Shown in pieces: positions 1 through 13,138 of a DNA stretch of 64,000 nt. The stretch comes from Bathymodiolus brooksi (taxonomy: Eukaryota; Mollusca; Bivalvia; Mytilida; Modiolidae): positions 34,523,331 to 34,587,330 of the forward strand of contig OY804583.1 of the NCBI GenBank assembly GCA_963680875.1, in the 5' to 3' direction. A program made the position numbers and the translations under genes. Each line of letters begins with the position of its first letter. Position 1 is the stretch's first letter. The notes under the pieces were generated by a model. The model worked only from the letters and a program-made list of their open reading frames with translations. It had not been told where the DNA came from and searched no databases.

Positions 1-410
1 ACGACACTTTCAACAATATGTCAGGTATAACGTAGAACATGGTGACCAGTTTTATTGGTGTTTAACGCCACTTTCAACAATGTTAGTTATAGTGTAGAAC
101 ATGGTGACCAGTTTTATTGGTGTTTAACGACACTTTCAACAATGTGTCAGTTATAACGTAGAACATGGTGAACAGTTTTATTGGTGTTTAACGACACTTT
201 CAACAATGTGTCAGGTATAGCGTATAACATGCTGGCCAGTTTTATTGGTGTTTAACGACACTTTCAACAATATGTCAGGTATAACGTAGAACATGGTGAC
301 CAGTTTTATTGGTGCTTAACGCCACTTTCAACAATGTGTCAGGTATAACGTAGAACATGGTGACCAGTTTTATTGGTGCTTAACGACACTTTCAACAATG
401 TGTCAGGTAT

Positions 411-2471
411 AAATGTAGAACATGGTGACCAGTTTTATTGGTGTTTATCGACACTTTCAACAATGTGTCAGGTATAACGTAGAACATGGTGACCAGTTTT
501 ATTGGTGTTTAACGCCACTTTCAACAATGTTAGTTATAGTGTAGAACATGGTGACCAGTTTTATTGGTGTTTAACGACACTTTCAACAATGTGTCAGTTA
601 TAACGTAGAACATGGTGAACAGTTTTATTGGTGTTTAACGACACTGTCAACAATGTGTCAGGTATAGCGTATAACATGCTGGCCAGTTTTATTGGTGTTT
701 AACGACACTTTCAACAATATGTCAGGTATAACGTAGAACATGGTGACCAGTTTTATTGGTGCTTAACGCCACTTTCAACAATGTGTCAGGTATAATGTAG
801 AACATGGTGACCTGTTTTATTGGTGCTTAACGACACTTTCAACAATGTGTCAGGTATAATGTAGAACATGGTGACCAGTTTTATTGGTGTTTAACGCCAC
901 TTTCAACAATGTTAGTTATAGTGTAGAACATGGTGACCAGTTTTATTGGTGTTTAACGACACTTTCAACAATGTGTCAGTTATAACGTAGAACATGGTGA
1001 ACAGTTTTATTGGTGTTTAACGACACTGTCAACAATGTGTCAGGTATAGCGTATAACATGCTGGCCAGTTTTATTGGTGTTTAACGACACTTTCAACAAT
1101 ATGTCAGGTATAACGTAGAACATGGTGACCAGTTTTATTGTTGCTTAACGACACTTTCAACAATGTGTCAGGTATAACGTAGAACATGGTGACCAGTTTT
1201 ATTGGTGTTTAACGACACTTTCAACAATGTGTCAGGTATAACGTAGAACATGGTGATCAGTTTTATTGGTGTTTAACGCCACTTTCATCAATGTTAGTTA
1301 TAGTGTAGAACATGGTGACCAGTTTTATTGGTGTTTAACGACACTTTCAACAATGTGTCAGGTATAACGTAGAACATGGTGACCAGTTTTATTGGTGTTT
1401 AACGCCACTTTCAAGAATGTTAGTTATAGTGTAGAACATGGTGACCAGTTTTATTGGTGTTTAACGACACTTTCAACAATGTGTCAGTTATAACGTAGAA
1501 CATGGTGAACAGTTTTATTGGTGTTTAACGACACCGTCAACAATATGTCAGGTATAACGTAGAACATGGTGACCAGTTTTATTGGTGCTTAACGCCACTT
1601 TCAACAATGTGTCAGGTATAACGTAGAACATGGTGACCTGTTTTATTGGTGCTTAACGACACTTTCAACAATGTGTCAGGTATAATGTAGAACATGGTGA
1701 CCAGTTTTATTGGTGTTTATCGACACTTTCAACAATGTGTCAGGTATAACGTAGAACATGGTGACCAGTTTTATTGGTGTTTAACGCCACTTTCAACAAT
1801 GTAGTTATAGTGTAGAACATGGTGACCAGTTTTATTGGTGTTTAACGTCACTTTCAACAATGTGTCAGTTATAACTTAGAACATGGTGAACAGTTTTATT
1901 GGTGTTTAACGACACTTTCAACAATGTGTCAGGTATAATGTAGAACATGGTGACCAGTTTTATTGGTGTTTAACGACACTTTCAACAATGTGTCAGGTAT
2001 AACATAGAACATGGTGACCAGTTTTATTGGTGTTTAACGACACTTTCAACAATGTGTCAGGTATAACGTAGAACATGGTGACCAGTTTTATTGGTGTTTA
2101 TTAACACTTTCAACAATGTGTCAGGTATAACGTATTACATGGTGACCAGTTTTATTGGTGTTTAACGACACTCAACAATATGTCAGGTATAATGTAGAAC
2201 ATGGTGACCAGTTTTATTGGTGTTTAACGCCACTTTCAACAATGTTAGTTATAGTGTAGAACATGGTGACCAGTTTTATTGGTGTTTAACGACACTTTCA
2301 ACAATGTGTCAGGTATAATGTAGAACATGGTGACCAGTTTTATTGGTGTTTAATGCCACTTTCAACAATGTTAGTTATAGTGTAGAACATGGTGACCAGT
2401 TTTATTGGTGTTTAATGCCACTTTCAACAATGTGTCAGGTATAACGTAGAACATGGTGACCAGTTTTATTG
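411..2471. repeat. Higher-order repeat block A of satellite 1
   Basis: Rare monomer variants recur at a fixed 7436-bp offset. The one-base insertion GTATAAATG lies at 411 and 7847, the TCAAGAATG variant at 1411 and 8847, and ATTGATGTTTAACAAC at 2471 and 9907. These markers define a block of at least 2.06 kb copied to 7847-9907. The true edges may lie further out, because only marker variants were used. Confidence 0.8.
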
Positions 2472-4059
2472 ATGTTTAACAACACTTTCAACAATGTGTC
2501 AGGTATAACGTAGAACATGGTGACCCATTTAATTGGTGTTTATCGACACTTTCAACAATGTGTCAGGTATAACGTAGAACATGGTGACCAGTTTTATTGG
2601 TGTTTAACGACACTTTCAACAATGTGTCAGGTATAACGTAGAACATGGTGACCTGTTTTATTGGTGCTTAACGACACTTTCAACAATGTGTCAGGTATAA
2701 TGTAGAACATGGTGACCAGTTTTATTGGTGTTTATCGACACTTTCAACAATGTGTCAGGTATAACGTAGAACATGGTGACCAGTTTTATTGGTGTTTAAC
2801 GCCACTTTCAACAATGTTAGTTATAGTGTAGAACATGGTGACCAGTTTTATTGGTGTTTAACGACACTTTCAACAATGTGTCAGTTATAACGTAGAACAT
2901 GGTGAACAGTTTTATTGGTGTTTAACGACACTGTCAACAATGTGTCAGGTATAGCGTATAACATGCTGGCCAGTTTTATTGGTGTTTAACGACACTTTCA
3001 ACAATATGTCAGGTATAACGTAGAACATGGTGACCAGTTTTATTGGTGCTTAACGCCACTTTCAACAATGTGTCAGGTATAACGTAGAACATGGAGACCT
3101 GTTTTATTGGTGCCTAACGACACTTTCAACAATGTGTCAGGTATAATGTAGAACATGGTGACCAGTTTTATTGGTGCTTAACGCCACTTTCAACAATGTG
3201 TCAGGTATAACGTAGAACATGGTGACCTGTTTTATTGGTGCTTAACGACACTTTCAACAATGTGTCAGGTATAATGTAGAACATGGTGACCAGTTTTATT
3301 GGTGTTTATCGACACTTTCAACAATGTGTCAGGTATAACGTAGAACATGGTGACCAGTTTTATTGGTGTTTAACGCCACTTTCAACAATGTAGTTATAGT
3401 GTAGAACATGGTGACCAGTTTTATTGGTGTTTAACGTCACTTTCAACAATGTGTCAGTTATAACTTAGAACATGGTGAACAGTTTTATTGGTGTTTAACG
3501 ACACTTTCAACAATGTGTCAGGTATAATGTAGAACATGGTGACCAGTTTTATTGGTGTTTAACGACACTTTCAACAATGTGTCAGGTATAACATAGAACA
3601 TGGTGACCAGTTTTATTGGTGTTTAACGACACTTTCAACAATGTGTCAGGTATAACGTAGAACATGGTGACCAGTTTTATTGGTGTTTATTAACACTTTC
3701 AACAATGTGTCAGGTATAACGTATTACATGGTGACCAGTTTTATTGGTGTTTAACGACACTCAACAATATGTCAGGTATAATGTAGAACATGGTGACCAG
3801 TTTTATTGGTGTTTAACGCCACTTTCAACAATGTTAGTTATAGTGTAGAACATGGTGACCAGTTTTATTGGTGTTTAACGACACTTTCAACAATGTGTCA
3901 GGTATAATGTAGAACATGGTGACCAGTTTTATTGGTGTTTAATGCCACTTTCAACAATGTTAGTTATAGTGTAGAACATGGTGACCAGTTTTATTGGTGT
4001 TTAATGCCACTTTCAACAATGTGTCAGGTATAACGTAGAACATGGTGACCAGTTTTATT

Positions 4060-7000
4060 GATGTTTAACAACACTTTCAACAATGTGTCAGGTATAACGT
4101 AGAACATGGTGACCCATTTAATTGGTGTTTATCGACACTTTCAACAATGTGTCAGGTATAACGTAGAACATGGTGACCAGTTTTATTGGTGTTTAACGAC
4201 ACTTTCAACAATGTGTCAGGTATAACGTAGAACATGGTGACCTGTTTTATTGGTGCTTAACGACACTTTCAACAATGTGTCAGGTATAATGTAGAACATG
4301 GTGACCAGTTTTATTGGTGTTTATCGACACTTTCAACAATGTGTCAGGTATAACGTAGAACATGGTGACCAGTTTTATTGGTGTTTAACGCCACTTTCAA
4401 CAATGTTAGTTATAGTGTAGAACATGGTGACCAGTTTTATTGGTGTTTAACGACACTTTCAACAATGTGTCAGTTATAACGTAGAACATGGTGAACAGTT
4501 TTATTGGTGTTTAACGACACTGTCAACAATGTGTCAGGTATAGCGTATAACATGCTGGCCAGTTTTATTGGTGTTTAACGACACTTTCAACAATATGTCA
4601 GGTATAACGTAGAACATGGTGACCAGTTTTATTGGTGCTTAACGCCACTTTCAACAATGTGTCAGGTATAACGTAGAACATGGAGACCTGTTTTATTGGT
4701 GCCTAACGACACTTTCAACAATGTGTCAGGTATAATGTAGAACATGGTGACCAGTTTTATTGGTGTTTAACGCCACTTTCAACAATGTTAGTTATAGTGT
4801 AGAACATGGTGACCAGTTTTATTGGTGTTTAACGACACTTTCAACAATGTGTCAGTTATAACGTAGAACATGGTGAACAGTTTTATTGGTGTTTAACGAC
4901 ACTGTCAACAATGTGTCAGGTATAGCGTATAACATGCTGGCCAGTTTTATTGGTGTTTAACGACACTTTCAACAATATGTCAGGTATAACGTAGAACATG
5001 GTGACCAGTTTTATTGTTGCTTAACGACACTTTCAACAATGTGTCAGGTATAACGTAGAACATGGTGACCAGTTTTATTGGTGTTTAACGACACTTTCAA
5101 CAATGTGTCAGGTATAACGTAGAACATGGTGATCAGTTTTATTGGTGTTTAACGCCACTTTCATCAATGATAGTTATAGTGTAGAACATGGTGACCAGTT
5201 TTATTGGTGTTTAACGACACTTTCAACAATGTGTCAGGTATAACGTAGAACATGGTGACCAGTTTTATTGGTGTTTAACGCCACTTTCAACAATGTTAGT
5301 TATAGTGTAGAACATGGTGACCAGTTTTATTGGTGTTTAACGACACTTTCAACAATGTGTCAGTTATAACGTAGAACATGGTGAACAGTTTTATTGGTGT
5401 TTAACGACACCGTCAACAATGTGTCAGGTATAGCGTATAACATGCTGGCCAGTTTTATTGGTGTTTAACGACACTTTCAACAATATGTCAGGTATAACGT
5501 AGAACATGGTGACCAGTTTTATTGGTGCTTAACGCCACTTTCAACAATGTGTCAGGTATAACGTAGAACATGGTGACCTGTTTTATTGGTGCTTAACGAC
5601 ACTTTCAACAATGTGTCAGGTATAATGTAGAACATGGTGACCAGTTTTATTGGTGTTTATCGACACTTTCAACAATGTGTCAGGTATAACGTAGAACATG
5701 GTGACCAGTTTTATTGGTGTTTAACGCCACTTTCAACAATGTAGTTATAGTGTAGAACATGGTGACCAGTTTTATTGGTGTTTAACGTCACTTTCAACAA
5801 TGTGTCAGTTATAACGTAGAACATGGTGAACAGTTTTATTGGTGTTTAACGACACTTTCAACAATGTGTCAGGTATAATGTAGAACATGGTGACCAGTTT
5901 TATTGGTGTTTAACGACACTTTCAACAATGTGTCAGGTATAACATAGAACATGGTGACCAGTTTTATTGGTGTTTAACGACACTTTCAACAATGTGTCAG
6001 GTATAACGTAGAACATGGTGACCAGTTTTATTGGTGTTTATTAACACTTTCAACAATGTGTCAGGTATAACGTATTACATGGTGACCAGTTTTATTGGTG
6101 TTTAACGACACTCAACAATATGTCAGGTATAATGTAGAACATGGTGACCAGTTTTATTGGTGTTTAACGCCACTTTCAACAATGTTAGTTATAGTGTAGA
6201 ACATGGTGACCAGTTTTATTGGTGTTTAACGACACTTTCAACAATGTGTCAGGTATAATGTAGAACATGGTGACCAGTTTTATTGGTGTTTAATGCCACT
6301 TTCAACAATGTTAGTTATAGTGTAGAACATGGTGACCAGTTTTATTGGTGTTTAATGCCACTTTCAACAATGTGTCAGGTATAACGTAGAACATGGTGAC
6401 CAGTTTTATTGATGTTTAACAACACTTTCAACAATGTGTCAGGTATAACGTAGAACATGGTGACCCATTTAATTGGTGTTTATCGACACTTTCAACAATG
6501 TGTCAGGTATAACGTAGAACATGGTGACCAGTTTTATTGGTGTTTAACGACACTTTCAACAATGTGTCAGGTATAACGTATGACATGGTGACCAGTTTTA
6601 TTAGTGTTTAACGACACTTTCAACAATGTGTCAGGTATAACATAGAACATGGTGACCAGTTTTATTGGTGTTTAACGACACTTTCAACAATGTGTCAGGT
6701 ATAACATAGAACATGGTGACCAGTTTTATTGGTGCTTAACGACACTTTCAACAATGTGTCAGGTATAACATAGAACATGGTGACCAGTTTTATTGGTGTT
6801 TAACGCCACTTTCAACAATGTTAGTTATAGTGTAGAACATGGTGACCAGTTTTATTGGTGTTTAATGCCACTTTCAACAATGTGTCAGGTATAACGTAGA
6901 ACATGGTGACCAGTTTTATTGGTGTTTAACGACACTTTCAACAATGTGTCAGGTATAACATAGAACATGGTGACCAGTTTTATTGGTGCTTAACGACACT

Positions 7001-7291
7001 TTCAACAATGTGTCAGGTATAACATAGAACATGGTGACCAGTTTTATTGGTGTTTAACGCCACTTTCAACAATGTTAGTTATAGTGTAGAACATGGTGAC
7101 CAGTTTTATTGGTGTTTAACGACACTGTCAACAATGTGTCAGGTATAGCATATAACATGCTGGCCAGTTTTATTGGTGTTTAACGACACTTTCAACAATA
7201 TGTCAGGTATAACGTAGAACATGGTGACCAGTTTTATTGTTGCTTAACGACACTTTCAACAATGTGTCAGGTATAACGTAGAACATGGTGA
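4060..7291. repeat. Higher-order repeat block B of satellite 1
   Basis: Marker variants in this block recur 5847 bp downstream: ATTGATGTTTAACAAC (4060 and 9907), TGGAGACCTG (4681 and 10528), TCATCAATGATAG (5161 and 11008), TAACGTATGACATGG (6574 and 12421) and ACCAATTTTATTGG (7291 and 13138). The block is at least 3.2 kb. Confidence 0.82.
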
Positions 7292-7846
7292 CCAATTTTA
7301 TTGGTGTTTAACGACACTTTCAACAATGTGTCAGGTATAACGTAGAACATGGTGATCAGTTTTATTGGTGTTTAATGCCACTTTCAACAATGTTAGTTAT
7401 AGTGTAGAACATGGTGACCAGTTTTATTGGTGTTTAACGACACTTTCAACAATATGTCAGGTATAACGTAGAACATGGTGACCAGTTTTATTGGTGTTTA
7501 ACGCCACTTTCAACAATGTTAGTTATAGTGTAGAACATGGTGACCAGTTTTATTGGTGTTTAACGACACTTTCAACAATGTGTCAGTTATAACGTAGAAC
7601 ATGGTGAACAGTTTTATTGGTGTTTAACGACACTTTCAACAATGTGTCAGGTATAGCGTATAACATGCTGGCCAGTTTTATTGGTGTTTAACGACACTTT
7701 CAACAATATGTCAGGTATAACGTAGAACATGGTGACCAGTTTTATTGGTGCTTAACGCCACTTTCAACAATGTGTCAGGTATAACGTAGAACATGGTGAC
7801 CAGTTTTATTGGTGCTTAACGACACTTTCAACAATGTGTCAGGTAT

Positions 7847-9907
7847 AAATGTAGAACATGGTGACCAGTTTTATTGGTGTTTATCGACACTTTCAACAAT
7901 GTGTCAGGTATAACGTAGAACATGGTGACCAGTTTTATTGGTGTTTAACGCCACTTTCAACAATGTTAGTTATAGTGTAGAACATGGTGACCAGTTTTAT
8001 TGGTGTTTAACGACACTTTCAACAATGTGTCAGTTATAACGTAGAACATGGTGAACAGTTTTATTGGTGTTTAACGACACTGTCAACAATGTGTCAGGTA
8101 TAGCGTATAACATGCTGGCCAGTTTTATTGGTGTTTAACGACACTTTCAACAATATGTCAGGTATAACGTAGAACATGGTGACCAGTTTTATTGGTGCTT
8201 AACGCCACTTTCAACAATGTGTCAGGTATAATGTAGAACATGGTGACCTGTTTTATTGGTGCTTAACGACACTTTCAACAATGTGTCAGGTATAATGTAG
8301 AACATGGTGACCAGTTTTATTGGTGTTTAACGCCACTTTCAACAATGTTAGTTATAGTGTAGAACATGGTGACCAGTTTTATTGGTGTTTAACGACACTT
8401 TCAACAATGTGTCAGTTATAACGTAGAACATGGTGAACAGTTTTATTGGTGTTTAACGACACTGTCAACAATGTGTCAGGTATAGCGTATAACATGCTGG
8501 CCAGTTTTATTGGTGTTTAACGACACTTTCAACAATATGTCAGGTATAACGTAGAACATGGTGACCAGTTTTATTGCTGCTTAACGACACTTTCAACAAT
8601 GTGTCAGGTATAACGTAGAACATGGTGACCAGTTTTATTGGTGTTTAACGACACTTTCAACAATGTGTCAGGTATAACGTAGAACATGGTGATCAGTTTT
8701 ATTGGTGTTTAACGCCACTTTCATCAATGTTAGTTATAGTGTAGAACATGGTGACCAGTTTTATTGGTGTTTAACGACACTTTCAACAATGTGTCAGGTA
8801 TAACGTAGAACATGGTGACCAGTTTTATTGGTGTTTAACGCCACTTTCAAGAATGTTAGTTATAGTGTAGAACATGGTGACCAGTTTTATTGGTGTTTAA
8901 CGACACTTTCAACAATGTGTCAGTTATAACGTAGAACATGGTGAACAGTTTTATTGGTGTTTAACGACACCGTCAACAATATGTCAGGTATAACGTAGAA
9001 CATGGTGACCAGTTTTATTGGTGCTTAACGCCACTTTCAACAATGTGTCAGGTATAACGTAGAACATGGTGACCTGTTTTATTGGTGCTTAACGACACTT
9101 TCAACAATGTGTCAGGTATAATGTAGAACATGGTGACCAGTTTTATTGGTGTTTATCGACACTTTCAACAATGTGTCAGGTATAACGTAGAACATGGTGA
9201 CCAGTTTTATTGGTGTTTAACGCCACTTTCAACAATGTAGTTATAGTGTAGAACATGGTGACCAGTTTTATTGGTGTTTAACGTCACTTTCAACAATGTG
9301 TCAGTTATAACTTAGAACATGGTGAACAGTTTTATTGGTGTTTAACGACACTTTCAACAATGTGTCAGGTATAATGTAGAACATGGTGACCAGTTTTATT
9401 GGTGTTTAACGACACTTTCAACAATGTGTCAGGTATAACATAGAACATGGTGACCAGTTTTATTGGTGTTTAACGACACTTTCAACAATGTGTCAGGTAT
9501 AACGTAGAACATGGTGACCAGTTTTATTGGTGTTTATTAACACTTTCAACAATGTGTCAGGTATAACGTATTACATGGTGACCAGTTTTATTGGTGTTTA
9601 ACGACACTCAACAATATGTCAGGTATAATGTAGAACATGGTGACCAGTTTTATTGGTGTTTAACGCCACTTTCAACAATGTTAGTTATAGTGTAGAACAT
9701 GGTGACCAGTTTTATTGGTGTTTAACGACACTTTCAACAATGTGTCAGGTATAATGTAGAACATGGTGACCAGTTTTATTGGTGTTTAATGCCACTTTCA
9801 ACAATGTTAGTTATAGTGTAGAACATGGTGACCAGTTTTATTGGTGTTTAATGCCACTTTCAACAATGTGTCAGGTATAACGTAGAACATGGTGACCAGT
9901 TTTATTG
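7847..9907. repeat. Higher-order repeat block A', copy of 411-2471
   Basis: Second copy of block A at an offset of 7436 bp. It runs straight into block B' (from 9907), whereas block A is followed first by an extra 1589-bp unit and then by block B (from 4060). This explains why 7436 equals 5847 plus 1589. Confidence 0.8.
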
Positions 9908-12900
9908 ATGTTTAACAACACTTTCAACAATGTGTCAGGTATAACGTAGAACATGGTGACCCATTTAATTGGTGTTTATCGACACTTTCAACAATGTGTC
10001 AGGTATAACGTAGAACATGGTGACCAGTTTTATTGGTGTTTAACGACACTTTCAACAATGTGTCAGGTATAACGTAGAACATGGTGACCTGTTTTATTGG
10101 TGCTTAACGACACTTTCAACAATGTGTCAGGTATAATGTAGAACATGGTGACCAGTTTTATTGGTGTTTATCGACACTTTCAACAATGTGTCAGGTATAA
10201 CGTAGAACATGGTGACCAGTTTTATTGGTGTTTAACGCCACTTTCAACAATGTTAGTTATAGTGTAGAACATGGTGACCAGTTTTATTGGTGTTTAACGA
10301 CACTTTCAACAATGTGTCAGTTATAACGTAGAACATGGTGAACAGTTTTATTGGTGTTTAACGACACTGTCAACAATGTGTCAGGTATAGCGTATAACAT
10401 GCTGGCCAGTTTTATTGGTGTTTAACGACACTTTCAACTATATGTCAGGTATAACGTAGAACATGGTGACCAGTTTTATTGGTGCTTAACGCCACTTTCA
10501 ACAATGTGTCAGGTATAACGTAGAACATGGAGACCTGTTTTATTGGTGCCTAACGACACTTTCAACAATGTGTCAGGTATAATGTAGAACATGGTGACCA
10601 GTTTTATTGGTGTTTAACGCCACTTTCAACAATGTTAGTTATAGTGTAGAACATGGTGACCAGTTTTATTGGTGTTTAACGACACTTTCAACAATGTGTC
10701 AGTTATAACGTAGAACATGGTGAACAGTTTTATTGGTGTTTAACGACACTGTCAACAATGTGTCAGGTATAGCGTATAACATGCTGGCCAGTTTTATTGG
10801 TGTTTAACGACACTTTCAACAATATGTCAGGTATAACGTAGAACATGGTGACCAGTTTTATTGTTGCTTAACGACACTTTCAACAATGTGTCAGGTATAA
10901 CGTAGAACATGGTGACCAGTTTTATTGGTGTTTAACGACACTTTCAACAATGTGTCAGGTATAACGTAGAACATGGTGATCAGTTTTATTGGTGTTTAAC
11001 GCCACTTTCATCAATGATAGTTATAGTGTAGAACATGGTGACCAGTTTTATTGGTGTTTAACGACACTTTCAACAATGTGTCAGGTATAACGTAGAACAT
11101 GGTGACCAGTTTTATTGGTGTTTAACGCCACTTTCAACAATGTTAGTTATAGTGTAGAACATGGTGACCAGTTTTATTGGTGTTTAACGACACTTTCAAC
11201 AATGTGTCAGTTATAACGTAGAACATGGTGAACAGTTTTATTGGTGTTTAACGACACCGTCAACAATGTGTCAGGTATAGCGTATAACATGCTGGCCAGT
11301 TTTATTGGTGTTTAACGACACTTTCAACAATATGTCAGGTATAACGTAGAACATGGTGACCAGTTTTATTGGTGCTTAACGCCACTTTCAACAATGTGTC
11401 AGGTATAACGTAGAACATGGTGACCTGTTTTATTGGTGCTTAACGACACTTTCAACAATGTGTCAGGTATAATGTAGAACATGGTGACCAGTTTTATTGG
11501 TGTTTATCGACACTTTCAACAATGTGTCAGGTATAACGTAGAACATGGTGACCAGTTTTATTGGTGTTTAACGCCACTTTCAACAATGTAGTTATAGTGT
11601 AGAACATGGTGACCAGTTTTATTGGTGTTTAACGTCACTTTCAACAATGTGTCAGTTATAACGTAGAACATGGTGAACAGTTTTATTGGTGTTTAACGAC
11701 ACTTTCAACAATGTGTCAGGTATAATGTAGAACATGGTGACCAGTTTTATTGGTGTTTAACGACACTTTCAACAATGTGTCAGGTATAACATAGAACATG
11801 GTGACCAGTTTTATTGGTGTTTAACGACACTTTCAACAATGTGTCAGGTATAACGTAGAACATGGTGACCAGTTTTATTGGTGTTTATTAACACTTTCAA
11901 CAATGTGTCAGGTATAACGTATTACATGGTGACCAGTTTTATTGGTGTTTAACGACACTCAACAATATGTCAGGTATAATGTAGAACATGGTGACCAGTT
12001 TTATTGGTGTTTAACGCCACTTTCAACAATGTTAGTTATAGTGTAGAACATGGTGACCAGTTTTATTGGTGTTTAACGACACTTTCAACAATGTGTCAGG
12101 TATAATGTAGAACATGGTGACCAGTTTTATTGGTGTTTAATGCCACTTTCAACAATGTTAGTTATAGTGTAGAACATGGTGACCAGTTTTATTGGTGTTT
12201 AATGCCACTTTCAACAATGTGTCAGGTATAACGTAGAACATGGTGACCAGTTTTATTGATGTTTAACAACACTTTCAACAATGTGTCAGGTATAACGTAG
12301 AACATGGTGACCCATTTAATTGGTGTTTATCGACACTTTCAACAATGTGTCAGGTATAACGTAGAACATGGTGACCAGTTTTATTGGTGTTTAACGACAC
12401 TTTCAACAATGTGTCAGGTATAACGTATGACATGGTGACCAGTTTTATTAGTGTTTAACGACACTTTCAACAATGTGTCAGGTATAACATAGAACATGGT
12501 GACCAGTTTTATTGGTGTTTAACGACACTTTCAACAATGTGTCAGGTATAACATAGAACATGGTGACCAGTTTTATTGGTGCTTAACGACACTTTCAACA
12601 ATGTGTCAGGTATAACATAGAACATGGTGACCAGTTTTATTGGTGTTTAACGCCACTTTCAACAATGTTAGTTATAGTGTAGAACATGGTGACCAGTTTT
12701 ATTGGTGTTTAATGCCACTTTCAACAATGTGTCAGGTATAACGTAGAACATGGTGACCAGTTTTATTGGTGTTTAACGACACTTTCAACAATGTGTCAGG
12801 TATAACATAGAACATGGTGACCAGTTTTATTGGTGCTTAACGACACTTTCAACAATGTGTCAGGTATAACATAGAACATGGTGACCAGTTTTATTGGTGT

Positions 12901-13138
12901 TTAACGCCACTTTCAACAATGTTAGTTATAGTGTAGAACATGGTGACCAGTTTTATTGGTGTTTAACGACACTGTCAACAATGTGTCAGGTATAGCGTAT
13001 AACATGCTGGCCAGTTTTATTGGTGTTTAACGACACTTTCAACAATATGTCAGGTATAACGTAGAACATGGTGACCAGTTTTATTGTTGCTTAACGACAC
13101 TTTCAACAATGTGTCAGGTATAACGTAGAACATGGTGA
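9907..13138. repeat. Higher-order repeat block B', copy of 4060-7291
   Basis: Second copy of block B at 5847 bp. A private change (TCAACTATATG near 10437, for TCAACAATATG) marks divergence after duplication. Within both copies the GATGTTTAACAAC marker repeats at an inner spacing of 2351 bp (4060 to 6411, 9907 to 12258). Confidence 0.82.
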
